From: Paraperibacillus marinus
Lineage (GTDB): Bacteria; Bacillota; Bacilli; Bacillales; DSM-1321
Length of the DNA stretch: 64,000 nucleotides
Direction of reading: 5' to 3'
Assembly (NCBI RefSeq): GCF_046237605.1
Contig: NZ_CP143542.1
Coordinates: 4,030,001 to 4,094,000, forward strand
Under the pieces are notes generated by a model. It did not search any database and was not told where the DNA came from. It saw only the letters and a list, made by a program, of their open reading frames with translations. The translations under genes were made by a program, and so were the position numbers. This document shows, piece by piece, positions 16,930-24,161 of the stretch; positions within the stretch are counted from its first letter, which is position 1; every line of letters begins with the position of its first letter.

Positions 16930-17101
16930 ATAAATGTAAAGTTAGACCATTTGGGATTTTTATGATTCTAAAAGGGGACAGATATATATGATTGAGAAAA
17001 TCTCATAATATGGATAGCGTTTTACGTAAGGTAGCTAATTTGATTAAGAGCAAGGATGAAAAAACACTAAAGGGAGCTAATCTTCAATAAGACCATAAAA
17101 C

Positions 17102-17136
17102 AAAAAGACGCAGCAAACAAGATTTTGTATGCTGCG
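17102..17136 (-). terminator. Terminator of the EAL phosphodiesterase gene
   Basis: CGCAGCA (17109-17115) pairs with TGCTGCG (17130-17136); five T follow on the minus strand. Confidence 0.75.
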
Positions 17137-17143
17137 CGTACGT

Positions 17144-19189
17144 TCATATGGTAGCCGGCACTCTGCCGCTTTGTTTGTCGATGAACCCTTTCCGCCATCC
17201 AGCAATTTCCTCGGCCTTCATCGGCTTGGCAAAGTAATAGCCCTGGATGACGGATTGGGAAGAAAGTGAATGCAGGTAATCGTATTGATTTTCGGTCTCT
17301 ACGCCCTCAATGACGGTTTCAATGTCCAGGGAGTGGCAGAGCGAGATAATGGCGGAGATGATGGCTGAATCCTTGTTGCAGCCAGGCACTCCATCGACGA
17401 ATGATTTGTCGATCTTCAGGGTAGAGATCGGCAGGCGCTTCAGATAAGAAAGCGATGAAACGCCTGTGCCGAAGTCATCGAGAGCAACGGAATAGCCGTT
17501 TTTCCGGAATTCACCGACGGCCCGGATGGCGTTTTCGATGTCACTGATAACAGACGTTTCGGTGATCTCGAGCTCAATGTTCTCCGGCTGGATGCCGTAG
17601 GACCGGACCAAGTTATTGAGCGTATCCAGAAGCCGGGCCGAGGTGATGTACGTTCCGGGTATATTGATGCCCACCTGGATGACCGGCCTGCCTTCCCGCT
17701 TCCAGGCGACAATCTGTTCACAGACCATCTTGATGATCCAGTCAGTCAGGGCTACCATTTTACCCGAGCGCTCCAGCACCGGAATGAAAAGGGCCGGCGA
17801 CAGGAATCCGTGCTCGGGATGATTCCAGCGGATCAGCGCTTCTAGTCCTTTGACTTCCTTCGTGGCCGCACAGATTTTCGGCTGGTAGACAAGATAGAGC
17901 TCATGCTCCTCCATCGCCCGCTCGATATCTGAAATCAGCTGCTGCTCCAGATTATACGTATGGACACCCGGATCATATTGGATCACCTGGTTCTTGTACG
18001 TAATCGAGGAATGATGAAGCACAGCCAAGGCGTTAGCAAACAGCTCTTCCCCGCTCTCCTTGTTTTTCCTCGAGGAGTAGGAAATGACTGTATCAATCAA
18101 GAGTTCATGACCCTGGATGATCAGGGGCTGGCTGACGGCGGCTGAAAAGGATTCCAGTGCTTCTTTCACTTCCTGCTCTCTTCCTACAACAGCAAAGCGG
18201 TTTCCCTGGATGCGGTACACTCCGGCACCCGCCGTCTTTTTCCCCGCTAGCATCCCGCCGACAGCTGCCAGGAGATAATCGCCCAGCCGGTAGCCGTAGC
18301 TTAGATTCCATTTATCAAGATTATGAATATGAACAAGGCCGACCATGCTGCTCGCATGGCTCTTTAATGCCCGTTCAAACTGCCTGCGGTTTGGCAGCTG
18401 TGTAAGCAGGTCAAAGGAATTCATCCGGAATTCCACATACTTGTCAATGATTCCGGACAAACCTGATAGAAGCAGCAGCATGATTGTCCCAATCGCCACT
18501 GCGGTGACAAGCACCGTGTTATCCATCCGGTGGACCATATGGATCATATGCGATTTTTCGGGACTGATGAAAAAGGTGACCGAGGCCATGCCGGTATAAT
18601 GCATGCTCGAGATGCCGAGCCCCATGATGACGGCCGTAATGGATTTGATCAGGCCATTGCCCATTAAGTGCTTCATGGACGAAAAGATATAGAGGGCGAT
18701 GAAGCTCACCACCATAGCAATCACGATGGAGAGCGCGAAGCTGAACGGCTTGTAGGCATAGCGGATCTCCATCTTCATCGCCGCCATTCCGATATAATGC
18801 ATGGCGGAAATTCCCGTGCCCATGATTACACCGGACAGGATAAACAACGGAAGGCTGCGCTTCGCCTCATTCGCGATATAAAAAGCGAGGATGGAAGCAA
18901 TCATCGCCGGTATGATCGAAAGCACCGTAAGCGTCAGATCATAGCTCATCTCCACCGGCAGCATAAACGCGCCCATGCCGATGAAATGCATCGACCAAAT
19001 GCCGAACCCCATCGCCGCAGACGCCAGCAGCAGCCAGAAAAACCGGTGGAAAAAGCTGTTCTGCTGGATCCGGTCGTTCATAGAAAGTGCCGTGTACGAC
19101 GCACAGCACGCCAAAATCACAGACAGCGCCACAATCGTAGGGGAATACTCCCCATTCAGGATAGTTACAGATTCAGGAACAGTAAACAT
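17144..19189 (-). CDS. MHYT-GGDEF-EAL protein, likely c-di-GMP phosphodiesterase
   Basis: 681 residues. The first ~230 form a seven-helix MHYT sensor with repeated MHFIGM, MHYIGM and MHYTGM motifs thought to bind a metal and sense oxygen, CO or NO. A GGDEF domain follows (about 255-390) but its active-site motif is QGNRF, so it cannot make c-di-GMP and may bind GTP as a control site. The EAL domain (about 410-665) looks intact: LEALIRW, the Glu of NIELEITET, DDFGTG, KIDKSFV and IEGVE. The net activity should be c-di-GMP hydrolysis, favouring motility over matrix. GAGGAG precedes ATG 19189; a sigma-D-like promoter and a palindrome lie upstream. Confidence 0.92.
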   Translation of the reverse strand: MFTVPESVTILNGEYSPTIVALSVILACCASYTALSMNDRIQQNSFFHRFFWLLLASAAMGFGIWSMHFIGMGAFMLPVEMSYDLTLTVLSIIPAMIASILAFYIANEAKRSLPLFILSGVIMGTGISAMHYIGMAAMKMEIRYAYKPFSFALSIVIAMVVSFIALYIFSSMKHLMGNGLIKSITAVIMGLGISSMHYTGMASVTFFISPEKSHMIHMVHRMDNTVLVTAVAIGTIMLLLLSGLSGIIDKYVEFRMNSFDLLTQLPNRRQFERALKSHASSMVGLVHIHNLDKWNLSYGYRLGDYLLAAVGGMLAGKKTAGAGVYRIQGNRFAVVGREQEVKEALESFSAAVSQPLIIQGHELLIDTVISYSSRKNKESGEELFANALAVLHHSSITYKNQVIQYDPGVHTYNLEQQLISDIERAMEEHELYLVYQPKICAATKEVKGLEALIRWNHPEHGFLSPALFIPVLERSGKMVALTDWIIKMVCEQIVAWKREGRPVIQVGINIPGTYITSARLLDTLNNLVRSYGIQPENIELEITETSVISDIENAIRAVGEFRKNGYSVALDDFGTGVSSLSYLKRLPISTLKIDKSFVDGVPGCNKDSAIISAIISLCHSLDIETVIEGVETENQYDYLHSLSSQSVIQGYYFAKPMKAEEIAGWRKGFIDKQSGRVPATI

Positions 19190-19223
19190 AAAAACTCCTC
19201 ACGATACAAAAGGTTATACTGTT

Positions 19224-19248
19224 ATATCGGCTGCTTACCGCCGCTTTA
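19224..19248 (-). promoter_or_regulatory. Sigma-D-like promoter of the EAL gene
   Basis: On the minus strand TAAA (19248-19245) is followed after 13 nt by GCCGATAT (19231-19224), an exact -10 for the motility sigma factor. The spacer is 1-3 nt shorter than the usual 14-16. It lies 35 nt upstream of the start codon. Confidence 0.55.
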
Positions 19249-19256
19249 CATCTGAT

Positions 19257-19278
19257 TTTAATCAAACGTTTGATTAAA
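19257..19278. promoter_or_regulatory. 22-bp perfect palindrome, operator candidate 2
   Basis: The core TTAATCAAACGTTTGATTAA, flanked by T and A, is a perfect palindrome just upstream of the sigma-D-like promoter. The central 16 bp equal the site in front of the VanZ-like gene (11333-11348). Confidence 0.6.
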
Positions 19279-19343
19279 TTGTGACGGAGTCCTGTGGCAG
19301 GGGTGCCGTTTGGATGCGGTGGGTCTGCTGAGAGGATGCCGTT

Positions 19344-19416
19344 CGCAAGTAAATGGTCATTTTTCGCTAGTAAATCTTGATTTCCGCAAGTAAGCTGTCC
19401 GTTTCCGCAAGTAACG
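19344..19416 (+). repeat. Periodic GCAAGTAAA array, copy 3 (4 units)
   Basis: Four cores with GTAA at 19349, 19370, 19390 and 19411 (steps 21, 20, 21). The array and about 110 bp of its right flank (to about 19520) recur as copy 4 with few changes, showing a local duplication. Confidence 0.85.
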
Positions 19417-19606
19417 CCCCTCCGACAGCCTCTCCAGAGCATCCTCACCCCAAAGAATTACCGCACCAGCAGCAATTTCACCCGTCCAGCCTTCCAATCT
19501 ATTAAAATTGAACTCCATTTAATCAAAAAATGCTTCCATGTGATGCTTTTCATCCTCGGTACAGCTTCGCCCGCTTGAGTGCCGCTGGATACGCGTGGAT
19601 GCCGTT

Positions 19607-19740
19607 CGCAAGTAAATGGTCATTTTTCGCAAGTAAATCTTGATTTCCGCAAGTAAATTTCGATTCCCGCAAGTAAACCCGCGACTCCCGCAAGTAAATC
19701 GTGATTTGCGCAAGTAAGCTGTCCGTTTCCGCAAGTAACG
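19607..19740 (+). repeat. Periodic GCAAGTAAA array, copy 4 (7 units)
   Basis: Seven cores with GTAA at 19612, 19633, 19653, 19673, 19694, 19714 and 19735 (steps 21, 20, 20, 21, 20, 21). First two and last two units equal those of copy 3; the inner ones are extra. The right flank to about 19845 duplicates that of copy 3. The remainder of 19190-20086 holds only these repeats, the two regulatory sites and a terminator. Confidence 0.85.
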
Positions 19741-19986
19741 CCACGCCGACAGCCTCTCCAGGGCATCCTCACCCCGCAGAATTACCGCACCAGCAGCCAA
19801 TTCACCCGTCCAGCCTTCCAATCTATTAAAATTGAGTCCCATTTGTTCAAAAAACAGCTGCAGATTAGCATTTTATTCACTGATATCTTCCCCGGATCCT
19901 GCTCCCCCGTTATAATCTGGCCCTTTATTAAATTATCCCAATACAAACGGATAGTTAATCGAAAACCAGCCACCACCCCAGCTAAC

Positions 19987-20028
19987 AAAAAAGCACCGCA
20001 TTCCAGACAAAAAGCCTGCATGCGGTGC
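19987..20028 (-). terminator. Terminator of the DUF2085 gene pair
   Basis: GCACCGCA (19993-20000) pairs with TGCGGTGC (20021-20028), with six A in front, hence T on the minus strand. It resembles the terminator 20822-20864 in stem, loop and flank. Confidence 0.7.
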
Positions 20029-20086
20029 ATAACATCAGGGCGAACCTCCCCAAAAACAGATTGGCCCTTTATTCAACTATAGTACA

Positions 20087-20416
20087 CTACAGCAAAAAGC
20101 CGACAAACCAATGAAAGCTGGCACTGATAAAAAGGGATTGGCCGATACCAAACAGCAGCCCTGTGATGAACCGGAGCGCATTGGTGCTTTCCCGCCATTT
20201 CCACCGCTGTGTAAATCCATCTATTAATAGCGGGCACATGAGGAGGAAGCAGAGCCAAAATGGGGAATGAACAGGAAGAATGAGTATGAGCGGAAGAAAT
20301 AAGTACCCGATCAGCATGGCTGAACATCTTGCACAGAGGGGCATCGGCTTTCCTTTGATATGGAGGCAGCGGGAAGGCATGCGGTGACATGGAACTAGAG
20401 TCAATAATTCTTTCAT
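20087..20416 (-). CDS. DUF2085 family membrane protein
   Basis: 109 residues from ATG 20416. It opens with VPCHRMPSRCLHIKGKPM followed by PLCARC, the Cys/His pattern (CH--P-R---I-G--P-CARC) that defines DUF2085, then three hydrophobic helices. The paired cysteines could bind metal or be redox active. There is no ribosome binding site; the start lies 1 nt after the stop of the preceding Cys-rich gene (TAGAATG), so translation must be coupled. A longer frame upstream only reads the neighbour out of frame. Confidence 0.75.
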   Translation of the reverse strand: MKELLTLVPCHRMPSRCLHIKGKPMPLCARCSAMLIGYLFLPLILILPVHSPFWLCFLLMCPLLIDGFTQRWKWRESTNALRFITGLLFGIGQSLFISASFHWFVGFLL

Positions 20417-20417
20417 T

Positions 20418-20681
20418 CTAGTGGGTACAATCTGGTGTGCAGTCCAGTTTGTCGCAATCAACCGCTCGGAACAGGCCGATACTCGTACAATCGCAGTCCA
20501 AATACTCATCACACGATGAGTCTTTCTTTCGCCGCTTGGAATGATAATGCCGGTACATCACAATCATGAGGACAATCCCCATCCCCGTCATCACAGAACC
20601 GCCCACATACTCCCCCTTCACCAGAAGGTATATTCCTGTAATCAAAAAAACCAGGATTGCTGTAATTCCTGCAAAAAACAT
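20418..20681 (-). CDS. Small membrane protein with Cys-rich tail
   Basis: 87 residues: two hydrophobic helices (about 2-20 and 26-43), a basic turn (YHYHSKRRKK) and a tail with six cysteines (CDEYLDCDC, CDKLDC, CTPDC). GGGGGA lies 6-8 nt before ATG 20681. It is coupled to the DUF2085 gene, itself Cys-containing, so the two may bind one metal or act as a redox pair in the membrane. I know no named family for it. Confidence 0.65.
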   Translation of the reverse strand: MFFAGITAILVFLITGIYLLVKGEYVGGSVMTGMGIVLMIVMYRHYHSKRRKKDSSCDEYLDCDCTSIGLFRAVDCDKLDCTPDCTH

Positions 20682-20821
20682 CTCCCATCCCCCTCATAAA
20701 CCGAACATTCTTCTAACTTCACTTTTCAATGTAGCATATAGGGATTCAATGCCCAAACAAATTTTTGAGACAAATCAGTAAAAGCGCAGCATCCAATATC
20801 AACCAGACCGCCTCACCCCAC

Positions 20822-20864
20822 AAAAAAAGCGCCGCACCCAGGCCAAAACCCTGCATACAGCGCC
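20822..20864 (-). terminator. Probable terminator of the P450 gene
   Basis: AGCGCC (near 20828) and the downstream AGCG/GCGC region can form an imperfect stem with an AGG/CCT inner part, with seven A in front (T on the minus strand). The element and its left flank resemble 19987-20028. Confidence 0.5.
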
Positions 20865-20875
20865 TTACGTTTCAA

Positions 20876-22057
20876 TTATAGCTTCAACGGAATCTCCTTA
20901 ACCCCTCTCACAATCATCCCCGGCCGCCATTCCAGTTCTTCCTTCGCCACATCGAGCTTCATGTCCGGGAAGCGGTTGAGGATGGAGCTGATGGCGATTT
21001 CGCCTTCGAGTCTGGCGAGCGGTGCACCGAGGCAGAGGTGGATGCCTGTGCCGAAGGCGAGATGCTGGCTTGTTTCGCGGGTGATGTCAAACACATCTGG
21101 GTCGCTGAATTTCTCGCCGTCATGATTGGCGGAGTTGAGGGCGACGATGACGAGGTCGCCTTTTTTCAGCTGCTGTCCCTTGAACTCAAAGTCCTCACCG
21201 GCCCATCTGGAGGTACTGAATTCGACCGGCCCGTTATAGCGCAGCGCTTCTTCAACCGTCTTCTGGATGAGCTCGGGATTCTCCCTTAGCATCTCCTTTT
21301 GATCTGGATGCTCGAGCAGGGCAAGCACAGCATTGCCGATCAGGTTGACGGTCGTTTCATGGCCGGCTATGATGAGCAGCGATACCAGGCCGTACAGCTC
21401 GCGCTCTGTCAGCTTATCGCCCTCCTCCTCGGCAATGATCAGCTTGCTGATCATATCATCGCCAAGATTTTCCCGCGTTCTTGCAACCCAATTTCTGAGG
21501 TATTCCACAAACTCATTCATATGCTGATAGATTTCATTCGCATGCTCGCCGTTTGAGCCCTCGATCAGCGAGTTGGACCAGATCCGGAACTTATCACGGT
21601 CAGCTGCCGGAACTCCAAGCATCTCGCAGATTACGATGATCGGAAGCGGGAAAGCGAAGTCATCGATCAGATTCATTTTTTCTTTTCCGGCCGCAGCATC
21701 AAGCAGATCATCCGTAATTTCCTGGATGCGTCCTCTCATTTTTGCAATCATCTGCGGTGTGAAAGCCTTTTGGGCAAGACCACGGAGACGCTTATGATCG
21801 GGCGGATCCGAGAACAGCATATTTTCTGTAAAAATGCTCTCATGACCCATATTGCCGCCATACAGTTTTGCAAAATCTTTTATGAACCGGGAATCCTTCA
21901 AAACTTCCACAGCATCATGATATCTAGTCACCATCCAGCCTGACTGCCCGTCCGGAAACATCGTCCGGTACAGGGGCTCCGTTTCCCTGAGCTCCGAGTA
22001 AAGCGGGTATGGATTGCGGGTAAATTCCTTTGTAAACAGCGCATCTTTAGGGTTCAA
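20876..22057 (-). CDS. Cytochrome P450 (CYP107-like)
   Basis: 393 residues, the usual size of soluble bacterial P450s. The I-helix has IAGHETTVN (oxygen activation), the K-helix EALRYNGP (E-x-x-R), and the heme loop reads HLAFGTGIHLCLGAPLAR with the Cys ligand. AAAGGAG precedes ATG 22057. It is similar in layout to Bacillus YjiB and other CYP107 members that hydroxylate fatty acids or steroids and accept many substrates. It is monocistronic and needs external ferredoxin or flavodoxin partners, which are not in the window. Confidence 0.92.
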   Translation of the reverse strand: MNPKDALFTKEFTRNPYPLYSELRETEPLYRTMFPDGQSGWMVTRYHDAVEVLKDSRFIKDFAKLYGGNMGHESIFTENMLFSDPPDHKRLRGLAQKAFTPQMIAKMRGRIQEITDDLLDAAAGKEKMNLIDDFAFPLPIIVICEMLGVPAADRDKFRIWSNSLIEGSNGEHANEIYQHMNEFVEYLRNWVARTRENLGDDMISKLIIAEEEGDKLTERELYGLVSLLIIAGHETTVNLIGNAVLALLEHPDQKEMLRENPELIQKTVEEALRYNGPVEFSTSRWAGEDFEFKGQQLKKGDLVIVALNSANHDGEKFSDPDVFDITRETSQHLAFGTGIHLCLGAPLARLEGEIAISSILNRFPDMKLDVAKEELEWRPGMIVRGVKEIPLKL

Positions 22058-22255
22058 AATGGAAATCTCCTTTCAGAATGTTCAGGTAACTTCACTCTAG
22101 CACATTTGGATAAAATGCCCTAATCCCAGGCGTCTGAATCAACGGAAACAGGTATTTAGCTTCATTAACCATTTCTAAAAAAATGTTACCAATCCTGCTG
22201 AAATCTGGTATTCTAGTAAAATGAATGACATTTTCTTTAAAGCATGGGGGATAAG

Positions 22256-23179
22256 ATGAGATCAGAGAAAAAGAAAAAGAAGAAATGGCCCAAGGTATTT
22301 GGGATTATTGTCCTGCTGCTGGTGGTTGCCGGAGGCGCCTATCTCTTCTCGGTCTACAAGTCACTTACGTCTGCAGTTGATACGATGCACCAGCCAATAG
22401 ATCGAAAAGTTTCCGATAAACGCGGAAAAGCCGTTACCCTTGATAAGAAAGAGCCTTTTTCCGTACTGCTACTCGGCGTGGACGAACGGAAGAATGACCG
22501 CGGCCGCTCTGACTCATTGATTGTGCTCTCCGTGAATCCAAATAAAAATTCGGTCCAGATGCTGAGCATCCCGCGCGACACGCGGACAGAGATCGTCGGC
22601 AAGGGAACACAGGATAAAATCAACCATGCCTATGCCTTCGGCGGCGTAGAAATGGCCATGAATACCGTGGAAAACTTCCTCGATATCCCGATTGATTATT
22701 TTGTGCAGATTAATATGGAAGGCTTTAAGGATATCGTGGATTCCGTGGGCGGAATCACCGTCAACAATGACCTCGATTTCACCTATGAAGGCGTCCACTT
22801 CCCGAAAGGAAGCGTCAACCTTGATGGAGCTAAAGCATTGAAATATTCACGCATGCGGTACGAAGATCCGCGCGGAGACTTCGGCCGCCAGCAGCGTCAG
22901 CGCCAGATCATCCAGGGAGTCATCCAGGAGGGCGCCAGCCTATCATCCTTGACAGGCTACAGCGACATCTTTAAGGCACTTGGAAACAATGTAAGAACGA
23001 ACCTCACATTTGACCAGATGATGGACATCCAGAAGAACTACCGTGGCGTCCAGAATAACATCGAACAAAATCAGGTCAACGGTTCCGGAACCAAGATCGA
23101 TAAAATCTATTATTATATCGTTCCAGAAGAAGAGCGGGCACGCCTGCAGGCTCACTTGAAGGAGCATCTGGAAATATAA
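22256..23179 (+). CDS. LytR-CpsA-Psr (LCP) family cell-wall glycopolymer ligase
   Basis: 307 residues from ATG 22256, chosen over ATG 22244 because GGGGGAT fits it. A lysine-rich start (EKKKKKKW) is followed by one membrane helix (about 13-32), leaving the catalytic domain outside. Family residues are present: LLLGVDERKNDRGRSDSL, then SIPRDTRTEI and YSRMRYEDPRGDFGRQQRQ, whose Asp/Arg groups hold the pyrophosphate of the lipid-linked polymer. LCP enzymes attach teichoic acids or capsule to peptidoglycan; this one may serve the polymers made nearby. It faces the deacetylase gene with a shared terminator. Confidence 0.92.
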   Translation: MRSEKKKKKKWPKVFGIIVLLLVVAGGAYLFSVYKSLTSAVDTMHQPIDRKVSDKRGKAVTLDKKEPFSVLLLGVDERKNDRGRSDSLIVLSVNPNKNSVQMLSIPRDTRTEIVGKGTQDKINHAYAFGGVEMAMNTVENFLDIPIDYFVQINMEGFKDIVDSVGGITVNNDLDFTYEGVHFPKGSVNLDGAKALKYSRMRYEDPRGDFGRQQRQRQIIQGVIQEGASLSSLTGYSDIFKALGNNVRTNLTFDQMMDIQKNYRGVQNNIEQNQVNGSGTKIDKIYYYIVPEEERARLQAHLKEHLEI

Positions 23180-23187
23180 CAAGAAGA

Positions 23188-23217
23188 GGCATCACCCGCC
23201 GCGGGTGATGCCTTCTT
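23188..23217. terminator. Terminator between LCP and deacetylase genes
   Basis: GGCATCACCCGC (23188-23199) pairs perfectly with GCGGGTGATGCC (23201-23212), with TTCTTT after it and AAGAAGA before, so it may work for both converging genes. Confidence 0.85.
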
Positions 23218-24144
23218 TCATTCTATCAATTTAATAAAATCCTCCAGGCTATCCCCAGGCTCAACGGCCACCCGGGGAATCAGCAGCTTCTTCATATTCG
23301 GATGAACCCGTCCCTCTTCAGAATTGAAGGCCATCTTAACGTTCAGTTCCTTCAGGGCCTGAACAGAGTCGTCATTGAATCCTCCGTATGGATAGGCAAA
23401 CATCGGCCGCTCAAGCTTCAGGTTTTGCAGGCTGATGGCAATGTCTTCTTTTATTTCCGCTTTGGATTTTGCCTGCAGATAGGGAGTTCCATCCCCGGTC
23501 AATTGATGGAAGTCATAGGTGTGGCTTTGGAATTCAAATACATCACAGCTTTTTTCAATTACATCCGGGTTCATGTATTGCACTTCACCTTTTTGATAGG
23601 GACTTGTATCCGATAAATAACTCGTGATGAGAAAATTGACTGCCGTCAAATGATGCTTTTTCAGAATCGGATAGGCTTCATGATAATTATCACGGAAGCC
23701 GTCATCAAAGGTGATTAACACACTCTTCTCCGGAACGGTCATCCTGTTTTCCACAAAGAGCTGGAATTCCTCGGTCGTAAGCGTCGTGTAGCCGTGTTGG
23801 TCGAGATAGCGCATCTGCTGTTCGAATTGGGATTTCAAAACAATGGTAGAATGCAGCTTCCCATTCTCGGTGTAATGCTTGCTGTTGACGGCCTTATCGT
23901 CGATAATGCGGTGATACAGGAGGACGGTAACCTCCTTCGCCCCTTTCCCTTCTGGTATCCCGAAGCTTCTGACCCCGCCGGCCCACTTCTGGCAGAAGCG
24001 GATGTCAAGGTTGTAATTCTTAGGCAGGGACTGCTTCTTTGGAACGATGGCCTCTACCAGCACATCGGAAAAGGCAGAAATGAGGAAGACAAAGGTCAGT
24101 GCAAACAGCAGCGTATAAACGGCATTGAAAAAATATCGCTTCAT
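23218..24144 (-). CDS. Polysaccharide deacetylase (PgaB/IcaB-like)
   Basis: 308 residues with an N-terminal membrane helix (about 8-27) and a NodB-type carbohydrate esterase 4 domain from about 95. The metal site is visible: VLITFDDGFRDN with the DD pair, and FEFQSHTYDFHQ with the two His residues. Later AYPYGGFND is the usual RPPYG-like segment. It should remove acetyl groups from a GlcNAc-type polymer at the cell surface. It is last of the GH16-GT2-deacetylase operon, 17 nt after the synthase, a pairing like that of ica/pga loci. Confidence 0.88.
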   Translation of the reverse strand: MKRYFFNAVYTLLFALTFVFLISAFSDVLVEAIVPKKQSLPKNYNLDIRFCQKWAGGVRSFGIPEGKGAKEVTVLLYHRIIDDKAVNSKHYTENGKLHSTIVLKSQFEQQMRYLDQHGYTTLTTEEFQLFVENRMTVPEKSVLITFDDGFRDNYHEAYPILKKHHLTAVNFLITSYLSDTSPYQKGEVQYMNPDVIEKSCDVFEFQSHTYDFHQLTGDGTPYLQAKSKAEIKEDIAISLQNLKLERPMFAYPYGGFNDDSVQALKELNVKMAFNSEEGRVHPNMKKLLIPRVAVEPGDSLEDFIKLIE

Positions 24145-24161
24145 AGTTCACCCCACAAGAG

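Noticed and set aside
18668..19255. 195-residue plus-strand ORF opposite the EAL gene
   Set aside because: His/Arg-rich shadow of the MHYT-encoding strand.
4498..19740. The periodic arrays as CRISPR arrays
   Set aside because: Unit length is only 20-21 nt, variable part 6-8 nt, the core is not exactly repeated, and no cas gene is near.
19550..19744. Short minus-strand ORFs in the arrays (YLRKS/LLA-type peptides)
   Set aside because: They are translations of the DNA repeat itself; frames shift with each 20/21 step and no ribosome binding site is present.
20509..20697. 62-residue minus-strand ORF overlapping the Cys-tail gene
   Set aside because: Different frame of the same sequence; the 87-residue frame has the better site and membrane pattern.
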